Source: Ruegeria sp. HKCCD8929 (GTDB taxonomy: Bacteria > Pseudomonadota > Alphaproteobacteria > Rhodobacterales > Rhodobacteraceae). Taken from it: 64,000 nt of DNA. Every line of letters starts with the position of its first letter. Position 1 is the stretch's first letter. Under the pieces are notes generated by a model. It worked only from the letters and a program-made list of their open reading frames with translations, was not told the origin of the DNA and did no database searches. The position numbers and the translations under genes are program-made. Below, in pieces: positions 1 to 7,397 of this stretch. The stretch lies in assembly GCF_013031405.1 (NCBI RefSeq), contig NZ_WPZY01000017.1, positions 1 through 64,000 on the forward strand, read 5' to 3'.

Positions 1-182
1 ATTCAAAGGTGGAAAATTCCAGTTCGCAATGGCCCGAAAATCGGGGGGAAGGTCAAAAAAAACCGGTACGACAGTCAGAACCGGCCCGAAGTCGTCTCAG
101 AGCTCCAGCCAGATACTGGATATCGAAGCAGCCGCAGCGCTTTCAGATGTCTTGCAGAAACGCGCTCCTTACACTGAGCGGC
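1..182. other. Window edge, no supported gene
   Basis: No convincing gene lies here. A plus-strand frame is open from the window edge, with an ATG at 29, and runs on to about 349. It would overlap the 3' end of the better-supported minus-strand gene by about 170 bp and shows no recognisable domain. It may be the tail of a neighbouring gene outside the window. Confidence 0.3.
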
Positions 183-830
183 CTAAGAGGTATGTCGGCA
201 ATAGAAAGACTGTCCGACCATTCCATCGGGCAGATCCGAAAAGACGCTCAACGTTGCGCCACCTTTGCCCGATTGTAGAGTCTCCAGAACTTCTGCATGT
301 GGTAACACAAAACCCACTTCCTTGGAGGCGGAGAACGGGCGTGGGCTGAAGAGAAATCCAAAAACTTCTACTCCAGTCTCAGTATCGAGTTCAGCTCCGC
401 CATACAGAAGCACACCCGCCTCAATTGGGATCGGTGCAAAGCCGTTCTGGTGAAGCGCATAGCGTCCCGACGCCGATAGCCCGAACATGGTGAGCCAGCC
501 CGGTTCCGTGACTTCAAGTGTGAAGCGTAGTCTGCTGCTGGACATGCATGCGTCGCCGGGTATCAGTTCCGCCCAGCCTTCATTCGCCTCCGCGATTTCT
601 GCGCGCATCATGAGGTAGCCTGCCGGGGCGGCACGGTCTAGAACTGGTATTGGATAAGGCATAATAAGGTTTGCAATGCGCGTCGATGTTGCACCTAATC
701 CTCCGATCCGCGCAACGGAAAAAACAACCACCAACGTGACCAAGATGATGGCAGCGCGAACTGCTAAACCGCTGCTTGCCCACTTGGCGGTCAGCCCCTT
801 CAACACGGTGTCGAAAATACTTTTCAGCAT
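183..830 (-). CDS. Membrane-anchored hypothetical protein beside a caspase
   Basis: A 215-residue protein of unknown function. One hydrophobic segment at about residues 25-45 (run AAIILVTLVVVFSVARIGG) should anchor it in the inner membrane. The rest would be periplasmic. The middle region (PGWLTMFGLSASGRYALHQ, then a stretch ending GFLFSPRPF) resembles the beta-rich DUF4384-type domain often found with bacterial caspase-like proteins; this is a pattern match by eye, not a search result. It starts 5 bp after the stop of the upstream caspase gene on the same strand, so the two are very likely co-transcribed. It might present a substrate to, or regulate, the caspase. Function is inferred only from context. 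Confidence 0.7.
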   Translation of the reverse strand: MLKSIFDTVLKGLTAKWASSGLAVRAAIILVTLVVVFSVARIGGLGATSTRIANLIMPYPIPVLDRAAPAGYLMMRAEIAEANEGWAELIPGDACMSSSRLRFTLEVTEPGWLTMFGLSASGRYALHQNGFAPIPIEAGVLLYGGAELDTETGVEVFGFLFSPRPFSASKEVGFVLPHAEVLETLQSGKGGATLSVFSDLPDGMVGQSFYCRHTS

Positions 831-835
831 TGCGA

Positions 836-2758
836 TCAGCGGTACGCGAGCGGAAAGTCCGAGAAAGCCTTTCCTTCCAATTCGCGGATCGAGGGTTCTT
901 GTTTGGACATGCCGCCTTCGCCCACGCTGTGCTCGACAACCATCTGGCGAGTGTAGTTGTACACTTCGCCGAGATCCACGAAATCGTCTCCGCTCTGTTC
1001 GAGCGCCGCGCCACGTAGTGCTTCGATAAGATAATGCGTAAATACCCCTTGTCCGAGTGAGTCATCCTCCCACGAGGTTTGATCACCCCGGCTCGATGTC
1101 ATTATCACGCGGTTCGTGCTGTTAGAAAGTTGAACGCTCAGCAGTTTGTCCTGATCGACCTGGCCAGGCATTTGCAGGTCCCCTTTTGCTCCCTGGGGAA
1201 CGAAGCCGCTTCGACAAGCATCTACAATTACAATGATGTGACCCGCCTTGCTGCCCGCTATCCACCGCTCAAGCGTGCGAAAATTGATCCCGGTTGTAGC
1301 GTCATCACTCAGCGAGTCGTGAAACATCAGAAAGTGCTCATTCCTTTCAATCGAATCGCGGCTGCCATGGCCGGAAAAAAATACCATAACCACATCGTTT
1401 TCGGTGGCATCGAAGAACAGCTTCTTCAAGCTTAGTTGCGCTCGGCGTTGCGCAGCTCGCCCACCGACCAGCAATTCGGTGTCCCAGGTACCCATCCGCC
1501 CGGATGCCAGAACGCCAGCGAAGGCGCGCGCATCGTCCTCGGCATAGCTGAGATCGGCCAAAATGCTCTCTGACGACGGTTTGTCTGGAAGCTCAAGATA
1601 GTCGTTGACGCCGATCAACAATGCCAACCTGCGCCGGTGCCGCGATAGAACACTTTCGGCTGGCGGTTCGATGTTTCGATAAACACCACCTTTGCTTCCG
1701 TCAGATGCCGCCACGTCATATCCGACTTCCAGATTTTGAGTAAGAATATTGTTCAAGCGCGCATAGGTTCGTTCAATCAGAGGGTCCACACCCTGGACGC
1801 TTTCGTACTGGGCAAGCCAAGCTACGAGTTCGTCCCGGTCAGGCGTCGGTCCAAGTTGTTCAAATGCCATCGTGGCCTGCAACCGCTTGGACAATTTGAC
1901 GAGAGGGGGCGTTTTTTCGTCCGGATCATCCGAGGATTGAGATTGCTGTGTGCCATCCGAAGACGCGGATAAAAACGATACGGCGCGCGACATCGAGGCC
2001 ACGGTGAATGGGATCTGAAGTCCATCGGTTTGCTGCACAACATTTCGACGCACATCCCTGAGGATTTCGCTGACGTCGCGTGCCGGGTCGCGAGAAAGAG
2101 CCTCCAGCAATGCCCCCGTGAAGGGGCTGTTGCTTCCACCACCATCTAGTGCGACACCACCCGGCGCCGTCGAGTAAACAAGAAAGCTATCAACTTTTGT
2201 ACTGTCATACCGGGTCAGACCACCGGTTCCCGCTTCCGTTTCAAAGGGATTATTGCGGCAAGCATCAAAGATCCCAATGAAGACAGCCCCTTCAACATGA
2301 AGTGCGTCAACGACTTGTTTCATCGTGACGGCCTGGGCGCTGATCGCAGAGTCGTCGCAGCCATCAACCTCTCCGCATGTCAAATCCACGGGCAGCAAGT
2401 AGTTTTCACCGGAAATCGAGACGCCGTGGCCTGCATAGTAAAAAACAACCGTGTCGCCTGGACGAACTACTGCGTTGACCTCTTCGAGCGCGGTTCGGAA
2501 CTCGGCGTTGCTACTGTTGATCAACAGCGAAACCTCGTGGCCCAGTCGGCGGAATGTGTCGGCGATGTCCTCAGCGTCATTCGTCGTGTTTTGCAACTCC
2601 GGGAGCACTTGATAGTCAGCGTTTCCAATTACAAGCGAGACAACACGCGAAGAAGCTGGCGATTGGCTTGCAGATGGCACGATTGCAAGCTTCGCTGCGA
2701 CTTGTGAGCCGATCAGAACGAACAAGATAGTGAAGTACGAGCAAAGTGTTTTCGCCAT
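836..2758 (-). CDS. Exported protein with two caspase-like (C14) domains
   Basis: A 640-residue protein with two peptidase C14/metacaspase-like domains. Domain 1 spans about residues 38-265 and carries the dyad His111 (YYAGHG) and Cys167 (DACRNNPF). Domain 2 spans about residues 375-635 and carries His464 (FFSGHGS) and Cys515 (DACRSG). Both dyads look intact, which is unusual because duplicated domains often decay. The start chosen is the ATG at 2758: a GAGG lies just upstream and it begins a signal peptide (residues 1-22, ending SQVAA). A longer frame from 2854 would bury this signal. Location is therefore probably periplasmic. Residues 266-370 form a linker rich in charged and helical sequence. 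It is followed closely by the gene at 183-830. Proteolytic targets are unknown. Confidence 0.9.
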   Translation of the reverse strand: MAKTLCSYFTILFVLIGSQVAAKLAIVPSASQSPASSRVVSLVIGNADYQVLPELQNTTNDAEDIADTFRRLGHEVSLLINSSNAEFRTALEEVNAVVRPGDTVVFYYAGHGVSISGENYLLPVDLTCGEVDGCDDSAISAQAVTMKQVVDALHVEGAVFIGIFDACRNNPFETEAGTGGLTRYDSTKVDSFLVYSTAPGGVALDGGGSNSPFTGALLEALSRDPARDVSEILRDVRRNVVQQTDGLQIPFTVASMSRAVSFLSASSDGTQQSQSSDDPDEKTPPLVKLSKRLQATMAFEQLGPTPDRDELVAWLAQYESVQGVDPLIERTYARLNNILTQNLEVGYDVAASDGSKGGVYRNIEPPAESVLSRHRRRLALLIGVNDYLELPDKPSSESILADLSYAEDDARAFAGVLASGRMGTWDTELLVGGRAAQRRAQLSLKKLFFDATENDVVMVFFSGHGSRDSIERNEHFLMFHDSLSDDATTGINFRTLERWIAGSKAGHIIVIVDACRSGFVPQGAKGDLQMPGQVDQDKLLSVQLSNSTNRVIMTSSRGDQTSWEDDSLGQGVFTHYLIEALRGAALEQSGDDFVDLGEVYNYTRQMVVEHSVGEGGMSKQEPSIRELEGKAFSDFPLAYR

Positions 2759-3125
2759 AGTAGCCTCGCAATCCGCATGTTTTGAAAATATTGAGTAAGT
2801 GCGCATCGGTAAAGGAACTGTATCACACTTTGCCTGTTTTACCCGAAGCGCCATCGAAGGTGACGGCCCAAACCAGTCACTCGACCCAGAACTAAAGTGC
2901 TGCGATCGCAGGCCGCACTGCTGCCATTCGTCGTATGCCTAAGACGGAGCCGGGTCGAACTCACCATGATGTGTCGGGACAACCTATGGATAGCGCACTA
3001 CCGCTTGCATAACCCGCTGCCAAACCCCAGTGAGTACTGGTTTGGACCGATCAATTCGACACTGATTTTTTGGTGAGTCTCTGAATGTCGCTGCCGACAT
3101 CATCTGTCGTGAGCCACTTCTCTGA
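2759..3125. other. Intergenic gap with one hairpin
   Basis: No gene was seen in these 367 bases; short frames here lack domains and sensible start sites. An imperfect inverted repeat at 3020-3045 (arms CCAAACC...GGTTTGG around AGT/ACT) lies about 80 bp past the stop of the XRE regulator and could end its transcript, although no T-run follows. The caspase promoter must lie in the part nearest 2759. Confidence 0.5.
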
Positions 3126-3875
3126 TTATCGAACACTATCAAAAAAAGCAGCGCTCTCATCATCGGCAGGGAAAAAAAGTTCGATCTTAAGGTCATCGAG
3201 TGTCTCATCGGCGACCGTGCTGAACTGCGCGATGGTTCCGAAGAGCGAGAGACGCTGGCCGCCGAAACGATAGACTGTAAAAATAGATGGTCCGTTCACG
3301 ACATCGCCTGAAGGTCGTGCCTGGGCCGCGAGGACTTGCGCTGCAGACTCCAATTCTGGCAGTCCGCCTGCTGTGGCGCTTTCGGCACGCAGGCGCAGCA
3401 TCGTATAGTGCGCCACGTCCGGCCAGTTTTCCACGAGTTCCGCCATCAACGGGCTGGTTAGAAGTGTCAGAAGGCTCTGACCTTCTCCAAGGCCCAGCGG
3501 CGCAAAAAGCCGTTCGGCAGGGTCGTTCAACTTCACAATGCGCCAAAGGCGATCAAGAACCATCCCGGGGTACGGGGCGTGTTGTTTCAGCGTCCACGCG
3601 ACCGCATCCCGGATCGGGGCCATGGCTTCATCGTCAAGCGGTGTCTTGGCATAACGCGGAGCGAACCCTTCGGCCCGCATCATCTGATTGCGGGTCTCCA
3701 GCGGAACATCCATGACTTCGGATAGGTGTAGGATCATCTCGGGGCTGGGTCGCGATCGACCGGTTTCCAGAAATGAGATGTGGCGCGCACTGACATCTGC
3801 CTCGACAGCGAGGTCCAACTGGCTCAGCCTTCGGCGTTTGCGCCATTCTTTCAGAAGATCGGAGTAGGGCATCAT
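3126..3875 (-). CDS. XRE-family regulator with MmyB-like ligand domain
   Basis: A 249-residue transcription regulator. Residues 5-65 form a Cro/C1 helix-turn-helix (RRLSQLDLAVEADVSARHIS, then FLETGRSRPS), and residues about 100-245 match the MmyB-like ligand-binding domain common in proteobacterial and actinobacterial XRE regulators (features such as WRIVKLNDPAERLF and FTVYRFGGQRLSLFGTIAQF). Members of this group typically repress an adjacent divergent oxidoreductase or membrane-protein gene. Here the divergent neighbour is a small membrane protein at 3981, and the gap contains a near-perfect palindrome at 3911-3925 that is probably its operator. The ligand is unknown. Two adjacent ATGs (3875 and 3872) are possible starts. 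Confidence 0.9.
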   Translation of the reverse strand: MMPYSDLLKEWRKRRRLSQLDLAVEADVSARHISFLETGRSRPSPEMILHLSEVMDVPLETRNQMMRAEGFAPRYAKTPLDDEAMAPIRDAVAWTLKQHAPYPGMVLDRLWRIVKLNDPAERLFAPLGLGEGQSLLTLLTSPLMAELVENWPDVAHYTMLRLRAESATAGGLPELESAAQVLAAQARPSGDVVNGPSIFTVYRFGGQRLSLFGTIAQFSTVADETLDDLKIELFFPADDESAAFFDSVR

Positions 3876-3910
3876 GAGACGACCCTAGCCCGGCCCCTGT
3901 CAGAAATCAC

Positions 3911-3925
3911 TTACCTCCGAGGTAA
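3911..3925. promoter_or_regulatory. Probable operator of the XRE-MmyB regulator
   Basis: The 15-bp sequence TTACCTC-C-GAGGTAA is a perfect dyad with a single central base. It sits between the divergent XRE regulator (start 3875) and the membrane-protein gene (start 3981), where it could overlap both promoters. Assignment to the XRE protein is inferred from position. Confidence 0.65.
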
Positions 3926-3980
3926 TTGCTTTGACTCACCTGCAAAGCGCATGACGGATGCAATTACATAGGAGAAGATC

Positions 3981-4409
3981 ATGACCCGACAACAATCTTC
4001 AATGCGTTTTTCAGGCGGAATCCTTTTGGGAATAGGCGTGCTTTTTGCCCTTGCGGCGCTGCCATTTTTGCATCCGTTCGCTCGGATCTTCCTTCAGGTG
4101 GCCTATTGGCCGATACACAGCGTTCCGAATGATTTGGCGGTTCCGGTCCCCCTGTTGATTGGCATCACCGGCGGGCTGACTGCAGGGCTTGGGGGGATGC
4201 TCTGGGCATTGGGAACGCACGTCGCGCCGCTGTCCCCCGATGCTGCCGCCAAAGTGTCCCGGATTGTGGCCTGGACCTGGTTCTGCACCGACAGCACAGC
4301 ATCCGTTATGGTGGGCGCTCCGTTCAACGTGGTGTTGAACCTGCTGTTCCTGGCCTTGATATTGCTGTCCTGCCGGCCACAACACGACCCTAAGGCCGTG
4401 TCGCTTTGA
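3981..4409 (+). CDS. Small integral membrane protein, unknown function
   Basis: A 142-residue, very hydrophobic protein with about four membrane segments: roughly residues 10-32, 52-76 (LLIGITGGLTAGLGGMLWAL), 92-105 and 108-130. A GGAG ribosome-binding site precedes the ATG by about 7 bp. No known family was recognised. It is divergent from the XRE-MmyB regulator and shares the TTACCTC palindrome with it, so it is probably the regulator's main target. A conserved-looking motif DSTASVMVGAPFNV near the C-terminus could be useful for homologue searches. A transport or stress role would be a guess. Confidence 0.75.
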   Translation: MTRQQSSMRFSGGILLGIGVLFALAALPFLHPFARIFLQVAYWPIHSVPNDLAVPVPLLIGITGGLTAGLGGMLWALGTHVAPLSPDAAAKVSRIVAWTWFCTDSTASVMVGAPFNVVLNLLFLALILLSCRPQHDPKAVSL

Positions 4410-4461
4410 AGAGCTTCAGCGCGGCGCCATGAGACTCATGTGCCGGCCGCAGCACTGCGTC

Positions 4462-5319
4462 TCAGCTCAAAAACTGCTCAATCACGGAAGCCTGTTGCTT
4501 CTTCCCATTCGGATCGAGTTCGGTCTTGAAGCGTGTGAAGTTTTCAGCCCAGTCAGACGTGCGTCGCCGGATCGGAGGCTCCTCAGCCTCAACGCATTCC
4601 ATGATGACTGCGGCCACCTCATCTGCGGTCTGATAAATGCCGCTACCCGCTGCCCTTGCCTGGGCTCCACCAACATACTTGTGCAAGATGGGCAGATACT
4701 CATCCTCAAGCATCCCGCCCGTCGCTTCGACGTGTTTCATGACATTTGCCGCGAATTCCGACTGAATGCCGCCCGGTTCAACCACAGTGAAGTCGATGCC
4801 GAAATTCGGGGTGACATAACTGGCCAGCGCCTCTGTGAAGCCTTCGACGGCAAACTTTGCTGCACAGTAGATTTCGTTGAAAGGCTGGCCCACAAGGCCA
4901 CCGACCGAAGACACGGTGATCACATGACCTGACCGTGCCTTCCGCATATGCGGGATCACAGCCTTGGTGCAGCGCACAACACCGGTGAAATTGACATCCA
5001 TAACCCAGTTTATCTCGTCTTCGGTCGCCTGCTCGGTGGTGCGAACATAGCCCGCACCCGCGTTGTTGATCAGCGTGTCGATGCGCCCTTCGGCTGAAAT
5101 CACCCGCTCGACGGCGGCCGTCACACTCTCGCTGTCCTGAACGTCGAGTTGAAGGATGTCGAGGGCGGCACCCGCGTCGGCTGCCGCAACTTCAAGCCCA
5201 TCCCGCTTCGAGAGATCGCGCATTGTGGCGTAGACTTTGTGGCCCGCCTTTGCCGTCTGAACCGCGATCTGCACGCCGAGACCGGTGGACGTGCCTGTGA
5301 TGAGAATAATTTTGGGCAT
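4462..5319 (-). CDS. Short-chain dehydrogenase/reductase (SDR)
   Basis: A 285-residue classical SDR using NAD(P)H. It shows the Rossmann glycine motif TGTSTGLG (residues 8-15), the NNAG motif (about 85-88), a catalytic Ser near 137 (VITVSSVGG) and Tyr151-x3-Lys155 (YCAAK). The start at 5319 was preferred over the upstream ATG at 5343 because a GGAGG lies 7 bp ahead and the protein then begins with MPKIILITG, right at the nucleotide fold. The substrate cannot be read from sequence. It is divergent from a TetR regulator with a dyad operator between them, so it is probably induced by a small hydrophobic compound sensed by that regulator. Confidence 0.9.
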   Translation of the reverse strand: MPKIILITGTSTGLGVQIAVQTAKAGHKVYATMRDLSKRDGLEVAAADAGAALDILQLDVQDSESVTAAVERVISAEGRIDTLINNAGAGYVRTTEQATEDEINWVMDVNFTGVVRCTKAVIPHMRKARSGHVITVSSVGGLVGQPFNEIYCAAKFAVEGFTEALASYVTPNFGIDFTVVEPGGIQSEFAANVMKHVEATGGMLEDEYLPILHKYVGGAQARAAGSGIYQTADEVAAVIMECVEAEEPPIRRRTSDWAENFTRFKTELDPNGKKQQASVIEQFLS

Positions 5320-5405
5320 GGGCAGTTCCTCCGGATTGTGCATTCGACCTGTTTCGGCAGGAAACGGATTGTTTGCCAGTGGCTAAATCCGTTGCGGCTG
5401 TAATT

Positions 5406-5423
5406 AATGAGCAGTTACTCATT
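5406..5423. promoter_or_regulatory. Probable TetR operator
   Basis: AATGAG-n6-CTCATT is a perfect 6-bp inverted repeat between the divergent SDR gene (start 5319) and tetR-like gene (start 5508). Its size and position fit a TetR-family dimer site controlling both genes. Confidence 0.65.
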
Positions 5424-5507
5424 GTCAATGAAATTCGCGATCATCACTGAATGGCCGTCGCCTGTGGTGGCTGATAAGAGTAGAACGCGATCCAGAGGAG
5501 GCTGAAC

Positions 5508-6107
5508 TTGGCGCGGCACAAATCAGGCGACAAACCAAAGGATATCCGCAAGGCAACTATTGAAGAAGTGGCGCATATCGGATCGACAGCCATTTCCGTC
5601 AACAAGATCGCGGCCCGCGCCGGGTTGAGCGTTGGAACCATCTATCGATATCATCGCAGCAAGGATGATTTGCTGTTTGCTGTCTTCCTAGATGTGAAGC
5701 GCGACATTCACTCCACCATGATGGAGGCAGCGGCCGAACATAGAATCGCGGCATCACGCCTTCGGGCGATGTGGTTTGCCTTGGTGGATTACGGCTTTCG
5801 TCTACCGAAAGACTTCCAGTTCGTCGAACTCATGAATTCGGAAACCCGCATTCAGTTCAGCGGCAATGAGAAACTCCGGCAAATTCAGGCGGAAGTCTTG
5901 GCCGAGATTCAGCAAGGCGTTGATGACGGGACATTGGTCGATGTGAACGTCAGAACCATCGAGACAGTGCTTGCATCACCTGCGATAACGTTGGCCCGAC
6001 GCGTTGCATTGGGCCGGCAGGGCATTGAAAGCGATGAAGTCGAGAGGATATTCTCGCTGGTCTGGCGCGGCATCGCTCTGTCCGAAAGGCCGCCCCCCAA
6101 AGAGTGA
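5508..6107 (+). CDS. TetR-family transcriptional regulator (TTG start)
   Basis: A 199-residue regulator with an N-terminal helix-turn-helix at about residues 13-58 (ISVNKIAARAGLSVGTIYRY followed by HRSKDDLL) and a less conserved C-terminal ligand-binding helical domain. The start is TTG, supported by a strong AGAGGAGG 6 bp upstream; no suitable ATG exists at the N-terminus. It is transcribed away from the SDR gene and shares an intergenic dyad with it, so autoregulation and control of the SDR gene are likely. The inducer is unknown. Confidence 0.92.
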   Translation: MARHKSGDKPKDIRKATIEEVAHIGSTAISVNKIAARAGLSVGTIYRYHRSKDDLLFAVFLDVKRDIHSTMMEAAAEHRIAASRLRAMWFALVDYGFRLPKDFQFVELMNSETRIQFSGNEKLRQIQAEVLAEIQQGVDDGTLVDVNVRTIETVLASPAITLARRVALGRQGIESDEVERIFSLVWRGIALSERPPPKE

Positions 6108-6331
6108 CCGGCGGTCTCTGTCGCTGTGATGTATCGGCGACTGCGGGAAGCAACGCGGCAAGGCGCCAAAGGCAGTTACCGAGGGTCAGCTATGGTCGCT
6201 CTCCCCGTAGCAGGCGGAGCCTGAGACGCCCTTGGTTTTTGGGATTGACGCAAGTCTGGCCTGCGATGTCGAAAAGCGTCGCCCAAAAGTAGGCCGCGTT
6301 GAACCTGGATTGCTTGGAGGACCGGACCGGT

Positions 6332-6356
6332 GCGGATCGGTTCACAACCAATCCGC
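6332..6356 (-). terminator. Hairpin downstream of the betaine-type binding protein gene
   Basis: Arms GCGGATCGGTT and AACCAATCCGC pair with one mismatch around a 3-base loop, about 20 bp beyond the stop of the binding-protein gene at 6378. There is no clear T-run, so it may be a weak terminator or a 3' mRNA stabiliser. It lies in the convergent gap 6108-6377, in which nothing else was seen. Confidence 0.4.
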
Positions 6357-6377
6357 CGCCGATCCGGCACCAAACAT

Positions 6378-7334
6378 CTAGTTGAACCACCCGTCAACAA
6401 TGGTCTTGTTTTGCTCCACCCATTTCGCAGCGAAATCCGCCGGGTTCTGCTTTTCGACGGCCAGGGCGAAAGTCATCGCGGTCAACGTGTCTGTGCTCAG
6501 GGTGACATTGGATAGCATTGCCGCAACCTCCGGAAGGGTTTCCTCAAGAGAAGTGGCATAGCTCACATGCAGATGCGCTGTGTCCCATGCAACGGCTGCA
6601 CTCGACTTCTCCAGCCACCCCGGTGTCGGCGACGGCGGCACGATCACCCATTTCTTGGCGTCATGCTCCGGCTCCTTGAGGACGACAAGGTCGTGCGCCG
6701 CGAAAATATAATGCGGGGTGTAGCAGAAGAACACGATGTCCTTGTCAGCCGCAACCGCTGCGTCCACTTCGGCCAGCCCGGCAACCTCCTCCATGATTTT
6801 CAGCGTCATGGTTTTGTCGTAACCGTAGGATCGAGCGCGTATCTGCTCGATCGGGGTCGAGCCCCAGCCATCAGCACCGATCCACACCTCTCCCTTGCCG
6901 TCGCCGTCGGTGTCGAATTTTGCGGCCATCTCGGGATTTCTCAGCTCTTTCAGCTCTGAAATCCCGGTGCGTTCCGCCGTGCCCTTCGTGACGCACATCC
7001 CCTGCGTTCCCGTTGCACCGCTGGGATGCATTTTGACGGTCTTCTTGGCGATCACGTACTCGCGCCGCAGGTGATCCACGTTCGGCAGCCAGGCTTCCGG
7101 ATGCACATGCATGGTTCCCGCATCGATTGCCTCGAAAACCTCGGTGTTGGATCCGTCCTGCAGCTCGACCTCCAGCTCCAGCCGGCTTTCGAGCGCGACC
7201 TTCAGGACATGCGCAGTCGCCTGAACGGACGGCCAGTTGGGGACACCAATGACGACATCTGCTGCCATTGCGGTGGAACTGATCGCCGTCATCGCGGCAG
7301 CGCAGCTAAATGCCAACAGCTTGCTAGATTGCAT
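6378..7334 (-). CDS. Glycine-betaine-type substrate-binding protein (orphan)
   Basis: A 318-residue periplasmic binding protein of the OpuAC/ProX family. Residues 1-24 are a signal peptide ending STAMAADVV. The mature N-terminus has PNWPSVQAT, where an aromatic residue typically helps bind quaternary ammonium groups, and a calcium-loop-like DTDGDGKGEVW motif lies near residues 140-150. The start at 7334 was chosen because GGAGG lies 8 bp upstream. No ABC permease or ATPase is nearby. Instead it follows a BCCT carrier gene by 63 bp on the same strand. It may feed an ABC system encoded elsewhere, or work with or sense substrate for the BCCT carrier. The ligand is probably betaine, choline or a sulfonium analogue (inference). 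Confidence 0.88.
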   Translation of the reverse strand: MQSSKLLAFSCAAAMTAISSTAMAADVVIGVPNWPSVQATAHVLKVALESRLELEVELQDGSNTEVFEAIDAGTMHVHPEAWLPNVDHLRREYVIAKKTVKMHPSGATGTQGMCVTKGTAERTGISELKELRNPEMAAKFDTDGDGKGEVWIGADGWGSTPIEQIRARSYGYDKTMTLKIMEEVAGLAEVDAAVAADKDIVFFCYTPHYIFAAHDLVVLKEPEHDAKKWVIVPPSPTPGWLEKSSAAVAWDTAHLHVSYATSLEETLPEVAAMLSNVTLSTDTLTAMTFALAVEKQNPADFAAKWVEQNKTIVDGWFN

Positions 7335-7397
7335 GTTTGATTCCTCCATGACAGTGCGCGACGGATAGGCTCAGATTATACACGACCAGGACGCCGG

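Noticed and set aside
29..349. Plus-strand frame at the window start
   Set aside because: It overlaps the minus-strand gene at 183-830 by about 170 bp, has no domain, and may only be the tail of a gene outside the window.
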